Notes: generated by a model not told the origin, from the sequence alone. 64,000 nucleotides of DNA from Paenibacillus sp. SYP-B3998 (GCF_010820665.1 NZ_JAAIKC010000003.1:248001-312000), one strand, 5' to 3'. Positions 17,845-27,270 are shown, counted from the first letter of the stretch. Program-made: numbers and translations.

Positions 17845-18273
17845 GTTGTTAAAACGAGTTAAGAAATATTAGGAAATGGTTAATTATGGGTTGGTAGTAG
17901 TATTGTTATGATGACGACCGGGTTTAGTGCGATGGCACGTACATCATGGTATGGCCTTGGGGAATTTCAAAGTCGGCATTTCTTGCAAAACAGCAAGTGG
18001 AATTCTTTTGGACTAAAGGTGCACCACTTGCACAGGTATTGCCGTCGTACTTGTTTTATTAGTTGAAATTCCATTTAATTGCAATTTGTTTGCAGGTACT
18101 AGGATTAGTTTTGCCGAAGGAATAAGTATTCTGAAAGCGTGTTTAGCAGCTTTTGTTTCGATGCTCGCTTTCTAGTCAGCGTTAGCGGATTTGCCTGTGT
18201 TGGGAAATTGATCGAAGTCATCCATTTTGATTTTATTTATCATCTTAATTGTCATCTTGATTTATCTTAATAG

Positions 18274-18363
18274 CAGCTAAAAAATGCATTGAAGAGAATG
18301 AAAGCAGGCGATCTGGACTTTCAGGTACAGATTATGAATAAAGATGGAAATAGCCCAGTTTAG
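18274..18363 (+). pseudogene. HAMP-domain fragment of a decayed sensor kinase
   Basis: Between two in-frame stops the reading LKRMKAGDLDFQVQI looks like the end of a HAMP linker of a histidine kinase. The stretch upstream (17846-18273) has only short open frames, one reading ISFAEGISILKACLAAFVSM in another frame, and I see no intact gene there. I interpret 17900-18488 as ruins of a two-component system. Confidence 0.5.
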
Positions 18364-18365
18364 AA

Positions 18366-18488
18366 AAAGGGCCGAAATACATTGAAATTAGTAAAGATCA
18401 TCTCTTTGAACGGATTTGGGGGATTGATTCTGTGGGAGATTCTCAGACAGAAACCTTTTGGGGAGCAGGTTATCGCTTTCGGTTTTAA
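18366..18488 (+). pseudogene. C-terminal fragment of an OmpR-type response regulator with internal deletion
   Basis: The frame reads SKDHLFERIWGIDSVGDS, the recognition-helix region of a winged-helix response regulator, then after a few residues GAGYRFRF and a stop, which is the usual C-terminal end. About 25-30 residues that normally separate these are missing. It lies beside the HAMP fragment and just before the UgtP-like gene. Confidence 0.6.
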
Positions 18489-18518
18489 CAAATCATCTGC
18501 AAGGAGGGTTCCTTGATT

Positions 18519-19631
18519 ATGAATGTCAAGCCACGCATAGTAATTTTAACGGCAAGCTATGGGAATGGGCATATACAAGCGTCTCAAGCTTTACAGCAGC
18601 AGTTTCTAGCTCAAGGGGTGGATCAAGTAAAGGTCGTCGATCTCATGAAAGAAGGACATCCATTTATTAATATGGTTACAACCTCGCTGATTAACAAAAG
18701 CACGCAAATATCAAGAATGGGTCTTGATTACTACGGTTGGAGTTATTACTATACGAGGGAAAAGAAAAGAACAGCTCTATTTCAAAGATCGATGACAGCC
18801 TTAGGCAAAAAAAAGTTAAAAGAAATTATTCATCAAGAACGTCCAGATGCTGTCATTAATACATTTCCATTTGGGGCATCTCCTGAAATATGCGGTGCAT
18901 TGGGTATAAGTAATTTTACCGTTTTGACGGATTTCGCTTTGCACGCAACATGGCTGCATCCCCTAGTGGATAAATATTATGTTGCTACGGAAGAGCTGAA
19001 GCAGCAGATTATCTTAGAGGGCTTTCATAGAGATCGTGTGGAAGTCAGCGGTATCCCGGTACGCAGTGAATTTACGAAAATACCAATTGAACACGGAGTA
19101 AGTAAGAAGAAAATTCTCGTCATGGCTTCAGATCAAGGGGTGTCCAGGTATATCGAGGACCTTCTTACATCATTAGCTACGATTGATAAATGCCAATTAA
19201 TTGTTGTTTGTGGTCGCAATGAAAGGTTGCAACAGAAATTAGCCGCTCAATTTATTACTTATTCGAATGTGACCGTTTTTGGTTTCGTAAACAATCTGCA
19301 TGAATGGATGTCTGCTTCTACGTGTATTGTCACGAAAGCAGGTGGTTTAACTCTGACTGAGTCAATTGCGCTACAGCTTCCAATTTATATTTTTAAACCT
19401 TATGCAGGGCAAGAAAGAGAAAATGCGATCTATTTATCTAGCCGAGGTGTAGCTTCAATCTCGGATACCATTGAACATTTGACGGATAAAATTAATCATT
19501 TGTTAGAGCATCCTACCTTGCGAGAGGAAGTTAGGATTCGTATGATGAACATGCAAAGGAATCAAGCTGCGGCTCATATTGTTGACGATATCATCCTACA
19601 AATTAATCAACCAGTCTCACTTTCGATTTAA
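18519..19631 (+). CDS. UgtP/MGDG-synthase-like processive glycosyltransferase
   Basis: GT28-type glycosyltransferase of 370 residues. The N-terminal lipid-acceptor domain starts ILTASYGNGHIQASQALQ, the hallmark of monogalactosyl/diglucosyl diacylglycerol synthases, and the UDP-sugar domain shows VMASDQGVS and TKAGGLTLTESIA (about 270-282). It probably adds glucose or galactose from UDP-sugar to diacylglycerol at the inner face of the membrane, giving membrane glycolipid or a lipoteichoic acid anchor. AAGGAGGG precedes two possible starts, TTG 18513 and ATG 18519; I chose ATG. A terminator follows. Confidence 0.82.
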   Translation: MNVKPRIVILTASYGNGHIQASQALQQQFLAQGVDQVKVVDLMKEGHPFINMVTTSLINKSTQISRMGLDYYGWSYYYTREKKRTALFQRSMTALGKKKLKEIIHQERPDAVINTFPFGASPEICGALGISNFTVLTDFALHATWLHPLVDKYYVATEELKQQIILEGFHRDRVEVSGIPVRSEFTKIPIEHGVSKKKILVMASDQGVSRYIEDLLTSLATIDKCQLIVVCGRNERLQQKLAAQFITYSNVTVFGFVNNLHEWMSASTCIVTKAGGLTLTESIALQLPIYIFKPYAGQERENAIYLSSRGVASISDTIEHLTDKINHLLEHPTLREEVRIRMMNMQRNQAAAHIVDDIILQINQPVSLSI

Positions 19632-19697
19632 ATCTGTTTACTTTAATTATCCCCATCAGCATAAGAAAAAAATCGTGTCTTGAGTAATGATTAAGGT

Positions 19698-19734
19698 ATG
19701 CAAAAACCCCCTGATGGTCAGGGGGTTTTTGCAT
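19698..19734. terminator. Strong bidirectional terminator
   Basis: A 17-bp perfect inverted repeat centred on TGG, with ACCCCC/GGGGGT core and flanking A5/T5. It separates the converging UgtP-like and NlpC/P60 genes. Confidence 0.92.
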
Positions 19735-19772
19735 ATATTCCTTTGTTTAATATCAAACTAAAAACGATATAG

Positions 19773-20285
19773 TTAGTTCAAAACACGACGTGCAGATTGG
19801 TAATGTGTGCTCCACCATCCTGAATCGATGTCCGAGATGGTAACACCCGGACTGCCATACGTATGAATAATTTTGCCATCGCCAATATACATACCAACAT
19901 GATGAATAGGTGAATAGAAGAAAACAAGATCTCCCGGCTGTAATTGATCCTTGGACACATAAGTGCCAACCTGCGATTGTTCCTTTGAGGAACGTGGAAG
20001 TGTAATGCCATTTTGTTCAAATATATATTGAGTAAAAGATGAGCAATCAAATGAATCAGTAAGCCCAGTCTTAGAGCCATACTTGTACCTAACGCCGATA
20101 AAATCCTCACCCAATGAGATAATGCGATTCGCTGTTAATACTTTTATATCTGCCGCGCTGTTTGCTGCGTGAGCAGATTGAGGTGTTGCTATTAAGCTTC
20201 CAGACGCAAGGATAGAGAAACAAAGTGTCATCCCGATTAACGATTTACGTAGGCGGTTCTTTTTCATGTTGTTTAGGTTAGTCAT
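19773..20285 (-). CDS. Secreted NlpC/P60 cell-wall endopeptidase
   Basis: Extracellular cysteine peptidase of 170 residues cleaving D-glutamyl-diaminopimelate bonds in peptidoglycan stem peptides. A signal peptide ends near SAHAA (about residue 40). The NlpC/P60 domain carries the catalytic Cys in SFDCSSFTQYIF (about 79-90), His in HHVGMYIG and a third polar residue in IIHTYG. There is no SH3 or LysM binding domain. ATG 20285 has GGGAGG upstream. It lies in an envelope-related neighbourhood with PAP2 and glycosyltransferase genes. Confidence 0.9.
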   Translation of the reverse strand: MTNLNNMKKNRLRKSLIGMTLCFSILASGSLIATPQSAHAANSAADIKVLTANRIISLGEDFIGVRYKYGSKTGLTDSFDCSSFTQYIFEQNGITLPRSSKEQSQVGTYVSKDQLQPGDLVFFYSPIHHVGMYIGDGKIIHTYGSPGVTISDIDSGWWSTHYQSARRVLN

Positions 20286-20507
20286 GATTGATTTCCTCCC
20301 TTGGAATCGTAGTTGTGTTGGCTGCTGAAATAATCTTAACACAACTCCGATCTCCTGATTATTTCCAAAGATGGAGGAAACCCTGATAGAGACAAGCTTT
20401 ATCCTTCATTCTGAGAATTTGATGAGAAAATAATGAGCAAAAAATTCTTGACAACGAAAATGCGGTTCAAATTCCCAGTGATAGCTTGCGTGGGCGCTTT
20501 AGGCTCA

Positions 20508-21152
20508 CTATTTCTGAGTGCGGTATTCTTTGTACCATTGAAAAATCCACACTGACAGAGTAAACCAAAAGCCACTTGCAAAATAAGCCCCTAACACATC
20601 GCTTGGATAATGCACGCCTAAATAGATCCGACTTAGACCAATGAGACCTATCATCCCTATACAAATGACGATAACCAACGTTCTTGCCCGGCGCGTAGAT
20701 AAATGTCTCCAAAGTAGAAATGCAAGTGAGGCATAAAGAGCGAACGCTTCCATAGAATGTCCACTTGGAAAGCTGAACCCGCTCTCCGCAATAAGTCGGT
20801 GAAGGCTTGGCCGTTCACGATGGAAAATGAGCTTGAGGACTTGATTGAATATGGCGGTTCCTGCAATTACAACTAGATAAAATGTAATTTCCAGACGATG
20901 ATGTAATATTTTATAAAGGAATAGCATGGAAATTAGTGCAACTATGATTACTGTTGCTGTGGATCCAATGAAGGTAATGGATTTCATGATGACCGTAAGC
21001 CAGGGTGCTTCCATGCCTTGAACGAACGCAATTAGGGAGGCATCCAACTGCTTAATAAATGGTCCTGAGTAGAGGGAAGCGATAAAAAGGAAAATGAGAA
21101 AAGAGAAAATGCTAATGATGAAGACGAATGTAACTTTTAACTTTGGACTCAT
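20508..21152 (-). CDS. PAP2 family membrane phosphatase
   Basis: Six-helix membrane phosphatase of 214 residues, with the signature in three parts: IFHRERPSLHR, FPSGHSMEAFALY and SRIYLGVHYPSDVLGAY. It resembles YodM/PgpB-type lipid phosphatases acting on phosphatidylglycerol phosphate or undecaprenyl diphosphate at the outer face. AGGTGATC precedes ATG 21152. It is the second PAP2 protein in the window (the first at 16619 is more BcrC-like). Confidence 0.87.
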   Translation of the reverse strand: MSPKLKVTFVFIISIFSFLIFLFIASLYSGPFIKQLDASLIAFVQGMEAPWLTVIMKSITFIGSTATVIIVALISMLFLYKILHHRLEITFYLVVIAGTAIFNQVLKLIFHRERPSLHRLIAESGFSFPSGHSMEAFALYASLAFLLWRHLSTRRARTLVIVICIGMIGLIGLSRIYLGVHYPSDVLGAYFASGFWFTLSVWIFQWYKEYRTQK

Positions 21153-21265
21153 GTTAGTTGATCACCTAATCTTATATTGTATTAATTGGTTTCACAAAAA
21201 AATAACATAACATAATGTTGAGTCAAGTTGCAATTCGTATGAATGTTCTGATTAAATAGAGGCGA

Positions 21266-21303
21266 TAAAAAGGAGCTTCCTCCAAAATGAAAGGTGAGCT
21301 CCT
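21266..21303 (-). terminator. Rho-independent terminator of the coat-protein pair
   Basis: On the minus strand AGGAGCT and AGCTCCT form the stem base, followed by five T residues, 24 nt after the YheC/D-like gene. Confidence 0.75.
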
Positions 21304-21326
21304 ATTGCCATTTTACATAGTAATTC

Positions 21327-22094
21327 CTACTTGGCTTTGACGAACCTACCGTTTGCTCGTGCGTAATGCAGGACTTTATGAAACATGCGTTTATCTTTCA
21401 ATTGATTAAAAATAAAAGGATCAGGCGCCGTATTTACTTCCAGAATCCAAGGAACGAATTGTTTATCGATGCCAATATCGACTCCGATTTCTTTGAATCC
21501 CAATCGATTTTTTTGGTACTGAGTTGCGATTTGAAGTCCTAGCTGTTTCAATTTTAAGATATATGATTTTTTCTTTTCGTCTTTCAGATAAGAGCCTAGT
21601 AATAATTCAAGTGGCAAAGGTTTGCCGCTGTTATGAAAGTTCGTCACAATTTTATTTGGATGGGCAACTCGACCGATGTATCCTGTGGATTCCCATTTCT
21701 TCAAAGGACCTTGTTGGACCATTATTCGTGTATCAAAAATACGTTTATTATACGTTAACAAATGAATACCCTGCTGGATGAGATAGGATTTTTTAAATTT
21801 ATTTTTGTTTAGAGATACAAAGAAGTCGTTAAAATTGACGAAAGAGCGGGTAACCGTGCCGGCTTGATAACGGTATTTGTTATGGTTTATTTGATCTACT
21901 CGGATAACGCCTAGACCGAATGAGCCATTTACTGGTTTCACATAAACCATTTTGTGCTTTTTTAGCATGGAGAGAAGAGCGTCGCGGGTATAGATTCTTG
22001 TCTCCGGTACGAATCTACTAAGCTCCTTATTCATCAGTAAGACCTGCGTTTTTGTCCATTTGCTGCCCAAGGTACGTGAGCTTTTTATTTTCAT
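21327..22094 (-). CDS. YheC/YheD-like ATP-grasp protein, short form
   Basis: ATP-grasp protein of 255 residues, related to the YheC/D protein at 13061 but without its N-terminal GILLDG-type domain. MVYVKPVNGSFGLGVI (about 49-64) is the ATP-binding region, LIQQGIHLLTYNKRIFDTRI the adenine/Arg region, and WILEVNTAPDP the metal-binding segment. It follows the CotSA-like gene by 10 nt, so both are probably one sporulation-time transcript for coat or surface assembly. AGGGGTG precedes the ATG. Confidence 0.82.
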   Translation of the reverse strand: MKIKSSRTLGSKWTKTQVLLMNKELSRFVPETRIYTRDALLSMLKKHKMVYVKPVNGSFGLGVIRVDQINHNKYRYQAGTVTRSFVNFNDFFVSLNKNKFKKSYLIQQGIHLLTYNKRIFDTRIMVQQGPLKKWESTGYIGRVAHPNKIVTNFHNSGKPLPLELLLGSYLKDEKKKSYILKLKQLGLQIATQYQKNRLGFKEIGVDIGIDKQFVPWILEVNTAPDPFIFNQLKDKRMFHKVLHYARANGRFVKAK

Positions 22095-22104
22095 CGTAGC
22101 ACCC

Positions 22105-23205
22105 CTATTCGGATTTGTTTACTTCATAAATTTTTTCTAATTTATTTGCTGTCGCCTTCCAACTGAATCTGCGAATGACATCTTTTCTGGCTTGTTTTGC
22201 CAGCTTTTTAGCGATTAGAGGATGTTGGGCAATGGTGATGATTTGTTTAGCAAAAGCTTGGGGACTAAGGTAATTCGTTACTAAGAGACCGTTGCTTCGG
22301 TGGTCAATAATCTCAGGAATACCACCGTTTCTAGACGCGACTGTGGGGATTCCGGAGGCCATGGCTTCTACATTGACTAATCCAAAAGCCTCGAGCTTTT
22401 GAGAAGGACATACAAAGCAATTTCCAGAAGCGTAGAAGTTCGGCATTTGACTGCGCGAAACGTACCCTTTGAAGGTCACAGGAATATGAAGTGAGGCCGC
22501 TAAGCGTTTCAGATACTGCTTGTAGCTCGGATGTCCTGTTCCACCGGCAATAACTAACTTTACATGAGGGACTGATTTTCTAACGATTTGAGTCGCTTTC
22601 ATCAAAACAGGGATGCCTTTTTGAGGAATTAATCGGCCTGCGAAAAGGATAACAAAGGGTTTGCCAACGGTTTTTCGCTGTTCACGCGGCTTGAATTGAT
22701 CAAGGTCAACCCCGAGATGAACGAAACGGACTTTGCTGCTATGGGCGGGGAATTTCTTTTTAAGATGATTTTGCAAAGACAGACTATTGCCTACAATCAG
22801 GTCAGCACCATGTAGTTCAGAGTTTGCCTTTGCTTGAGAGGTCATAGGAGGCGATATGAAGGTCGCTGAATGTAAGAAAACCGAAATCTGTGTGTTTGGG
22901 AATATTTTTTTGACGGCAGGAACAAAGCTTGGTCGGTTGTCAATCTGAATGACATCGTATGGATGTCCTTTAATTGTTGTGAGTACGTTGGCAAGATAGG
23001 CTTTTGGGGTTGTTCCAGCAACACGAATGATCGTGACATGACCGTGACTGCTTTTTTCAGGATAATTTGAGCGCCATCGACTAACGATGGTAACGGTGTG
23101 TTTTGTCGATATTTTTCGTGCAATCTGATAAATACAATGCTCTACAGAGCCTCCGATTGGAGGAGGAACAGGGATTTGTTCCGGTGCAATGATTAAAATA
23201 CGCAC
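22105..23205 (-). CDS. Glycosyltransferase family 4 protein, CotSA-like
   Basis: GT-B glycosyltransferase of 366 residues. The N-terminus (ILIIAPEQIPVPPPIGGSVE) resembles spore coat protein CotSA; FAGRLIPQKGI marks the start of the donor-binding domain and SQKLEAFGLVNVEAMASG the GT4 nucleotide-sugar motif with the Glu pair (about 285-302). Role inferred: glycosylation of a spore coat or surface component, together with the downstream ATP-grasp protein. Start is GTG 23205 with AGAGGTGG upstream. Confidence 0.8.
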   Translation of the reverse strand: MRILIIAPEQIPVPPPIGGSVEHCIYQIARKISTKHTVTIVSRWRSNYPEKSSHGHVTIIRVAGTTPKAYLANVLTTIKGHPYDVIQIDNRPSFVPAVKKIFPNTQISVFLHSATFISPPMTSQAKANSELHGADLIVGNSLSLQNHLKKKFPAHSSKVRFVHLGVDLDQFKPREQRKTVGKPFVILFAGRLIPQKGIPVLMKATQIVRKSVPHVKLVIAGGTGHPSYKQYLKRLAASLHIPVTFKGYVSRSQMPNFYASGNCFVCPSQKLEAFGLVNVEAMASGIPTVASRNGGIPEIIDHRSNGLLVTNYLSPQAFAKQIITIAQHPLIAKKLAKQARKDVIRRFSWKATANKLEKIYEVNKSE

Positions 23206-23441
23206 GATTCAATGCCCACCTCTTTCAGGATGTTTCTTATCATCCACATATCATATTCATGGTGGATAAAGGGACTTGGAGCAATGTCTAGGGTTTGCAT
23301 TAAAATTTTTTCATTATGGATAGCTTGCGAGAGCAACCCAAAGCATAATAGAAGGCTGTAGAAAGGATATCAAAAATGGGTAAGGGACAGTGGCCCGATG
23401 GCTGATAAGATAAGAGGAAATAGCTTACAATTAACGCAGAA

Positions 23442-23503
23442 AACCCTATACTACTCAGGTCCGTCGGACCCAGCGCTAAGGCGCCTTCGAGCAGTGTAGG
23501 GTT
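23442..23503. repeat. Y-shaped inverted-repeat element
   Basis: A 15-position outer stem (23442-23456 with 23489-23503; one mismatch, one G-T) encloses two perfect hairpins: GGTCC-GTC-GGACC (23458-23470) and GCGC-TAAG-GCGC (23473-23484). It lies just after the aldo-keto reductase gene on its strand. It could be its terminator, but the forked shape is unusual. Confidence 0.6.
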
Positions 23504-23530
23504 GGTTAAACGAAGATATAAGGTTTAATA

Positions 23531-24475
23531 CTAGGCCGTGTAAACAACTTGTAGAGCAGCTTCAATACGTTTGTGGTCAGCAGAAGTAAGTTTTACATCT
23601 GCTGCACGTAAATTTCCTCTTACTTGCTCCGCTGTTTTAGCACCGACTAAAGCCACGCTTAGACCAGGTTGTGCCAGCACCCATGCAATGGCTAGATGGC
23701 CAGGTGTTGTGTCTTTTTCAGCTGCAATCGCTTTAAGCTCCTGCACGAACTGGAGATTACGAAGAAAAGCATCGCCTTGGAAAAGGGCGTTTTTGGCACG
23801 GAAGTCGCCTTCGGGAAATGTCGTACCAGGCGTCATTTTACCTGAGAACAACCCGTGACCAAGAGGTCCGTAAGCAAGTACGCCAACTTGACTATCGACG
23901 CAGTAAGGCAAGATTGTTTCTTCGATGTCTCTCCGAAGCAAGTGGTACGGTGGTTGGAGTGTATGCAAAGGGGATATCTTTCTGAAGGCCTCCATGTGTG
24001 ATACATCGAAATTGGATACACCAATAGCTCTAATTTTACCAGCTTGATAAAGATCGTTCATCGCCTTGGCGGATTGTTCCATGTCTGTCTCAAGATCCGG
24101 CCAGTGTATCTGATACACGTCAATATAATCGGTCTGCAAACGTTTCAAACTTAAATCAACTTCTCGCATAATTGAATCGTAAGTACTATTCCGGCTAACT
24201 GTTCCAGCTTCATCCCATACAAGACCGCATTTGGTAGCGATTAGAACTTCTTTGCGACGAGAGCCAAGCGCTTTAGCTAGTAAAGCTTCAGAATGGCCTT
24301 TTCCATAAACCGGAGCTGTATCGAATAAATTAATTCCACCATCTAATGCGGCCTGAATAGCTTCAATCGATTCTTGATCTTGAACAGGGCCCCAAGCATC
24401 CCCGCCGATAGCCCAAGAACCGAAGCCGAGTACGGACGCTTCCAAACCAGATTGACCTAGTTGTCTTTTTTCCAT
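23531..24475 (-). CDS. Aldo/keto reductase
   Basis: NADPH-dependent oxidoreductase of 314 residues with the (beta/alpha)8 aldo-keto reductase fold. Visible are the cofactor/catalytic Asp-Tyr region NLFDTAPVYGKGHSE (about 50-64), the lysine in LIATKCGL, the His in YQIHWPD, GVSNFDV, and the C-terminal NADP motif VGAKTAEQVRGN. It resembles YhdN/IolS-type enzymes. GGAGG lies 8-9 nt before ATG 24475. Physiological substrate unknown. Confidence 0.9.
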   Translation of the reverse strand: MEKRQLGQSGLEASVLGFGSWAIGGDAWGPVQDQESIEAIQAALDGGINLFDTAPVYGKGHSEALLAKALGSRRKEVLIATKCGLVWDEAGTVSRNSTYDSIMREVDLSLKRLQTDYIDVYQIHWPDLETDMEQSAKAMNDLYQAGKIRAIGVSNFDVSHMEAFRKISPLHTLQPPYHLLRRDIEETILPYCVDSQVGVLAYGPLGHGLFSGKMTPGTTFPEGDFRAKNALFQGDAFLRNLQFVQELKAIAAEKDTTPGHLAIAWVLAQPGLSVALVGAKTAEQVRGNLRAADVKLTSADHKRIEAALQVVYTA

Positions 24476-24738
24476 CGGTTTAATCCTCCCATATTGGCAT
24501 ATTTATCCTAGTCAGCCGTGATAACCGCTTGCTTAGAATTATAGGTCAATCGAGGATTTGAGAAAAGTAGGCAAAAAAAAGTGATTTAATCAAGCAACAG
24601 TTACCTAGTATCCGAAAGGTAAGTAGGGAGAGGGCTTCACTTAACTGCGATTATACGATTTGGGTAAATTGGAAGGAATTTCATTACTTTTGTCGAAAGC
24701 ATTGTAGCATACAGTCAGAACAAATAAGAAGCACTTAA

Positions 24739-25024
24739 GTAGGGGGCTGGCTAATTTGGGTTCAGCTTTCTCTTTATGGAACCTTTCTGCAGATAAGCTA
24801 TCAAATCGTAACTGCTAGCGTACCTTCCGGAAACATGGGAATTATTCACTTCTAAGGATTCGGAATATTATCATCCCCTTTGGCCGGTTACGATCATTTT
24901 TGAAGCCGTCATGAATACGTTAATTATCCTTTACATGCGCGATTTGGATTCCCTATTTTATCGTATCGGAGAGAGTAAGAAACACATTTGTCAGATAAAA
25001 GCGAAAGGAGCTCCGCATGAATAA
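24739..25024 (+). pseudogene. Decayed DUF2569 membrane protein gene
   Basis: From 24739, just after an in-frame stop and without a start codon, the reading is GGWLIWVQLSLYGTFLQI, the N-terminal helix of DUF2569 proteins. Near 24815 the frame shifts and continues as LPETWELFTSKDSEYYHPLW, then TIIFEAVMNTLIILYM, which is the next DUF2569 segment. The remaining helices are absent and the frame runs into the next gene. The bases between 24476 and 24738 hold nothing I can recognise. Confidence 0.65.
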
Positions 25025-25307
25025 TTTCGGAGTTATTATCTGTATCGTACTCGTTTTCGTCGTTACGTTATATCTCGGCCCGCTTGGTGTTTTATTCTTG
25101 CTTGCTAGCTCATTTGCCCTAATTTGTAGTAACTATTTAAGAAATAAAGCCATTCATTCCGATTTACAGAAAATTAAAGAGAAATTAGGCATTGTTGAGA
25201 AAGATGAGTTTAATTTGACAAATGCGGAAATTGAGCAAGAATTGGAAGCTTATACAGCAGGGCAAGACAGAGATGAGACGAAAAGTAGGCACGAGAAAAA
25301 CGAATGA
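25017..25307 (+). CDS. Small membrane protein with coiled tail
   Basis: Unrecognised protein of 96 residues. The first ~40 residues form one long or two short hydrophobic helices; the rest is a charged helical tail (SDLQKIKEKLGIVEKDEF, then AEIEQELEAY). AAAGGAG lies 6 nt before the ATG. It overlaps the last bases of the decayed DUF2569 frame, so it probably was the next gene of an old operon. Function unknown. Confidence 0.6.
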   Translation: MNNFGVIICIVLVFVVTLYLGPLGVLFLLASSFALICSNYLRNKAIHSDLQKIKEKLGIVEKDEFNLTNAEIEQELEAYTAGQDRDETKSRHEKNE

Positions 25308-25799
25308 GGAGAGGCTAGACACCAGCGACTTGGGAGTAGATTAGGGGATAGTTATACTCGGCAAGGCCTTGAGAACGGTAAGTACAAGTCGAGTGAAGCA
25401 CCTTAATTTCCTTTATCAAAATATGAACTTCAAAAACCGGAGCAGCGAATATGGCGACTCCAGTTTTCTAATTGGATTTGGAGGGTTCTCGTACATTCAC
25501 CTATGAAGGCTGAACAAAGAGCTTGAGAGAAGATCACCACAGAGGCGCTTGGCACAATGAATATGATGTTTGGCCCTACTGAACTTGCCCTGGTAACCGT
25601 ACAATCCGCGGGGACGACACAGTCGTCCAATCCCGAGTATTTTGCTGGAAACGTGTAAATAAAATTTTAGGAATCAGTAAGTTTTATTTAAGTTTCCGAA
25701 AAATATTTTTATTGATTGGATGCATGGTAAGAAAGTCTAGCACAAGTAAAGAATCATGAACAAGGTGTTACCATACTTACAACGATAATGGGTAGTTTT
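25308..25799. other. 492-base interval without a recognised gene
   Basis: Contains only short open stretches. One plus-strand frame of about 45 codons (ending near 25659) reads MNMMFGPTELALVTVQSAG but has no ribosome site and no family I know. The right half is AT-rich. No promoter or terminator I would defend. Confidence 0.4.
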
Positions 25800-26966
25800 T
25801 TAGCTTACTTTCAAAGGATTGGGGTAAACTGGACCATTAGAGTTTCCGAATAATACAATTTCAAATCTTCTGCAAGCAGCTTTAGTTGGATCATTAACTC
25901 CGCATTCTAAAGCTCCCTCATCAACACAAACAATTTGAGACAATACGCCATTTTTTAGTTCCAACACATAAGGATCTCCAACAGGACAAGTGCCCCATTC
26001 ATCATATTGATGATTTAGAGTTTTTAATTGTTGAAATCCAGAACCGTCATCAACCCATACTGTTATCGGTCTTCTCGCAGTATTACAATTATTAATCATT
26101 ACTTTACTATAACCCACTGTTGGTGTAGTCGTATGATTAGTTTGAGGTGGTTGGGATCCTTCAAGATATGTGCCTGTGCTAGGAGTCCAAATTAATGAAC
26201 CTCCTTCGAACCGTTGGATTGTTCCTCCATTATAACCAGGTCGTCCTTCTTCTTCACTAATGGGAAAACCAAGTGAGCCTAATTCCCCGCCTAATTCTTG
26301 CCACTTTGCCCTCATACCTGGATATACCACGTAGGCACGATCATGACCCTTTTTGTAGATTATTAATCGATCTTGATGGCTATCAGGATGTCGGAAATAA
26401 ATGTACCCTCCACGTCCTCCAATAGTCGGTTTTTCATCGGAAAGAGGGTAGCCAAAGTCTAATATCGTATACTGTTTATAAATCTCCCAAATTGGGCCCC
26501 ACACCGCAGCAATAGTATTTTGCCCAATCAAATTTATCCATATTATAATCCCATTCTGAAAATACTGATAAACCCCAGAATTATTTTCTATAAGGGAACC
26601 ATCTGAAATAGGATAACCAAGAGGGCTTCTTTCCCACCCAAGACTTGCCCACTTCTCACGTGGAGGACCCATTATAGAGTGAGCTTTAGTTTTAGGATGA
26701 AAATAAATAGACCAATCAAAAAGACCTCGATAATGTCGATAAAATCCAGCTCCGTCTGGTGTAGGAGACACAGGTGTAATAGGAGTACCTTTTACCCCTT
26801 TACTAATCATCTCATCATATTTACGATTAATCCAATCAACTTCCGTGAAAATCATCCAAGGAGGATGGCTCGGTACAACGGGTGTATTCGGACCAATCGG
26901 TCTATTTGAATTTATGGGATAATAATACCACCAATAGGGGGAAATCCTATATATTTCTCGATTCAA
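25800..26966 (-). CDS. LGFP-repeat protein
   Basis: Protein of about 388 residues with at least three LGFP-type repeats (segments ending SPLGYPISD, DFGYPLSDE and GSLGFPISEEE), a module that in actinobacterial proteins binds or anchors to the cell wall. A C-terminal part with several Cys (INNCNTARRPITVWVDDG onward) is a separate, unrecognised domain. No signal peptide is visible, which is odd. I chose TTG 26966 because AAGGAGG lies 8 nt upstream; an in-frame ATG at 27020 extends the protein by 18 residues but has no ribosome site. Confidence 0.65.
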   Translation of the reverse strand: MNREIYRISPYWWYYYPINSNRPIGPNTPVVPSHPPWMIFTEVDWINRKYDEMISKGVKGTPITPVSPTPDGAGFYRHYRGLFDWSIYFHPKTKAHSIMGPPREKWASLGWERSPLGYPISDGSLIENNSGVYQYFQNGIIIWINLIGQNTIAAVWGPIWEIYKQYTILDFGYPLSDEKPTIGGRGGYIYFRHPDSHQDRLIIYKKGHDRAYVVYPGMRAKWQELGGELGSLGFPISEEEGRPGYNGGTIQRFEGGSLIWTPSTGTYLEGSQPPQTNHTTTPTVGYSKVMINNCNTARRPITVWVDDGSGFQQLKTLNHQYDEWGTCPVGDPYVLELKNGVLSQIVCVDEGALECGVNDPTKAACRRFEIVLFGNSNGPVYPNPLKVS

Positions 26967-27270
26967 GGAACGTACCTCCTTAACTTCTTTAATGTTTAAA
27001 GCGCTTGGCTGGGCTTCCATAAGTTTAAATTATTCGACAGACTATGTTTTGGAAAATTGTCCCTTATGGTTTAATAATTCCACATAATGAGATGTGGAAA
27101 GTTCCAAAAGTTTGTTACCAATGTTACCTAATCAAATTTGAATCTGTAAAAAAATGTTTATCAACTCATATTCTTAATTTGACTACAGCTCAAGTAGAGC
27201 AAGGGTTTTTGATTGATTTCGCTCTGCGAAAGTTGAGTAAATAACAATCGGCAGAGGAGAAACGATTAAA

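Noticed and set aside
27044..27244. A 66-codon plus-strand frame upstream of the DUF6463 gene
   Set aside because: No ribosome site, no recognisable family, atypical composition; it lies in the promoter region between divergent genes.
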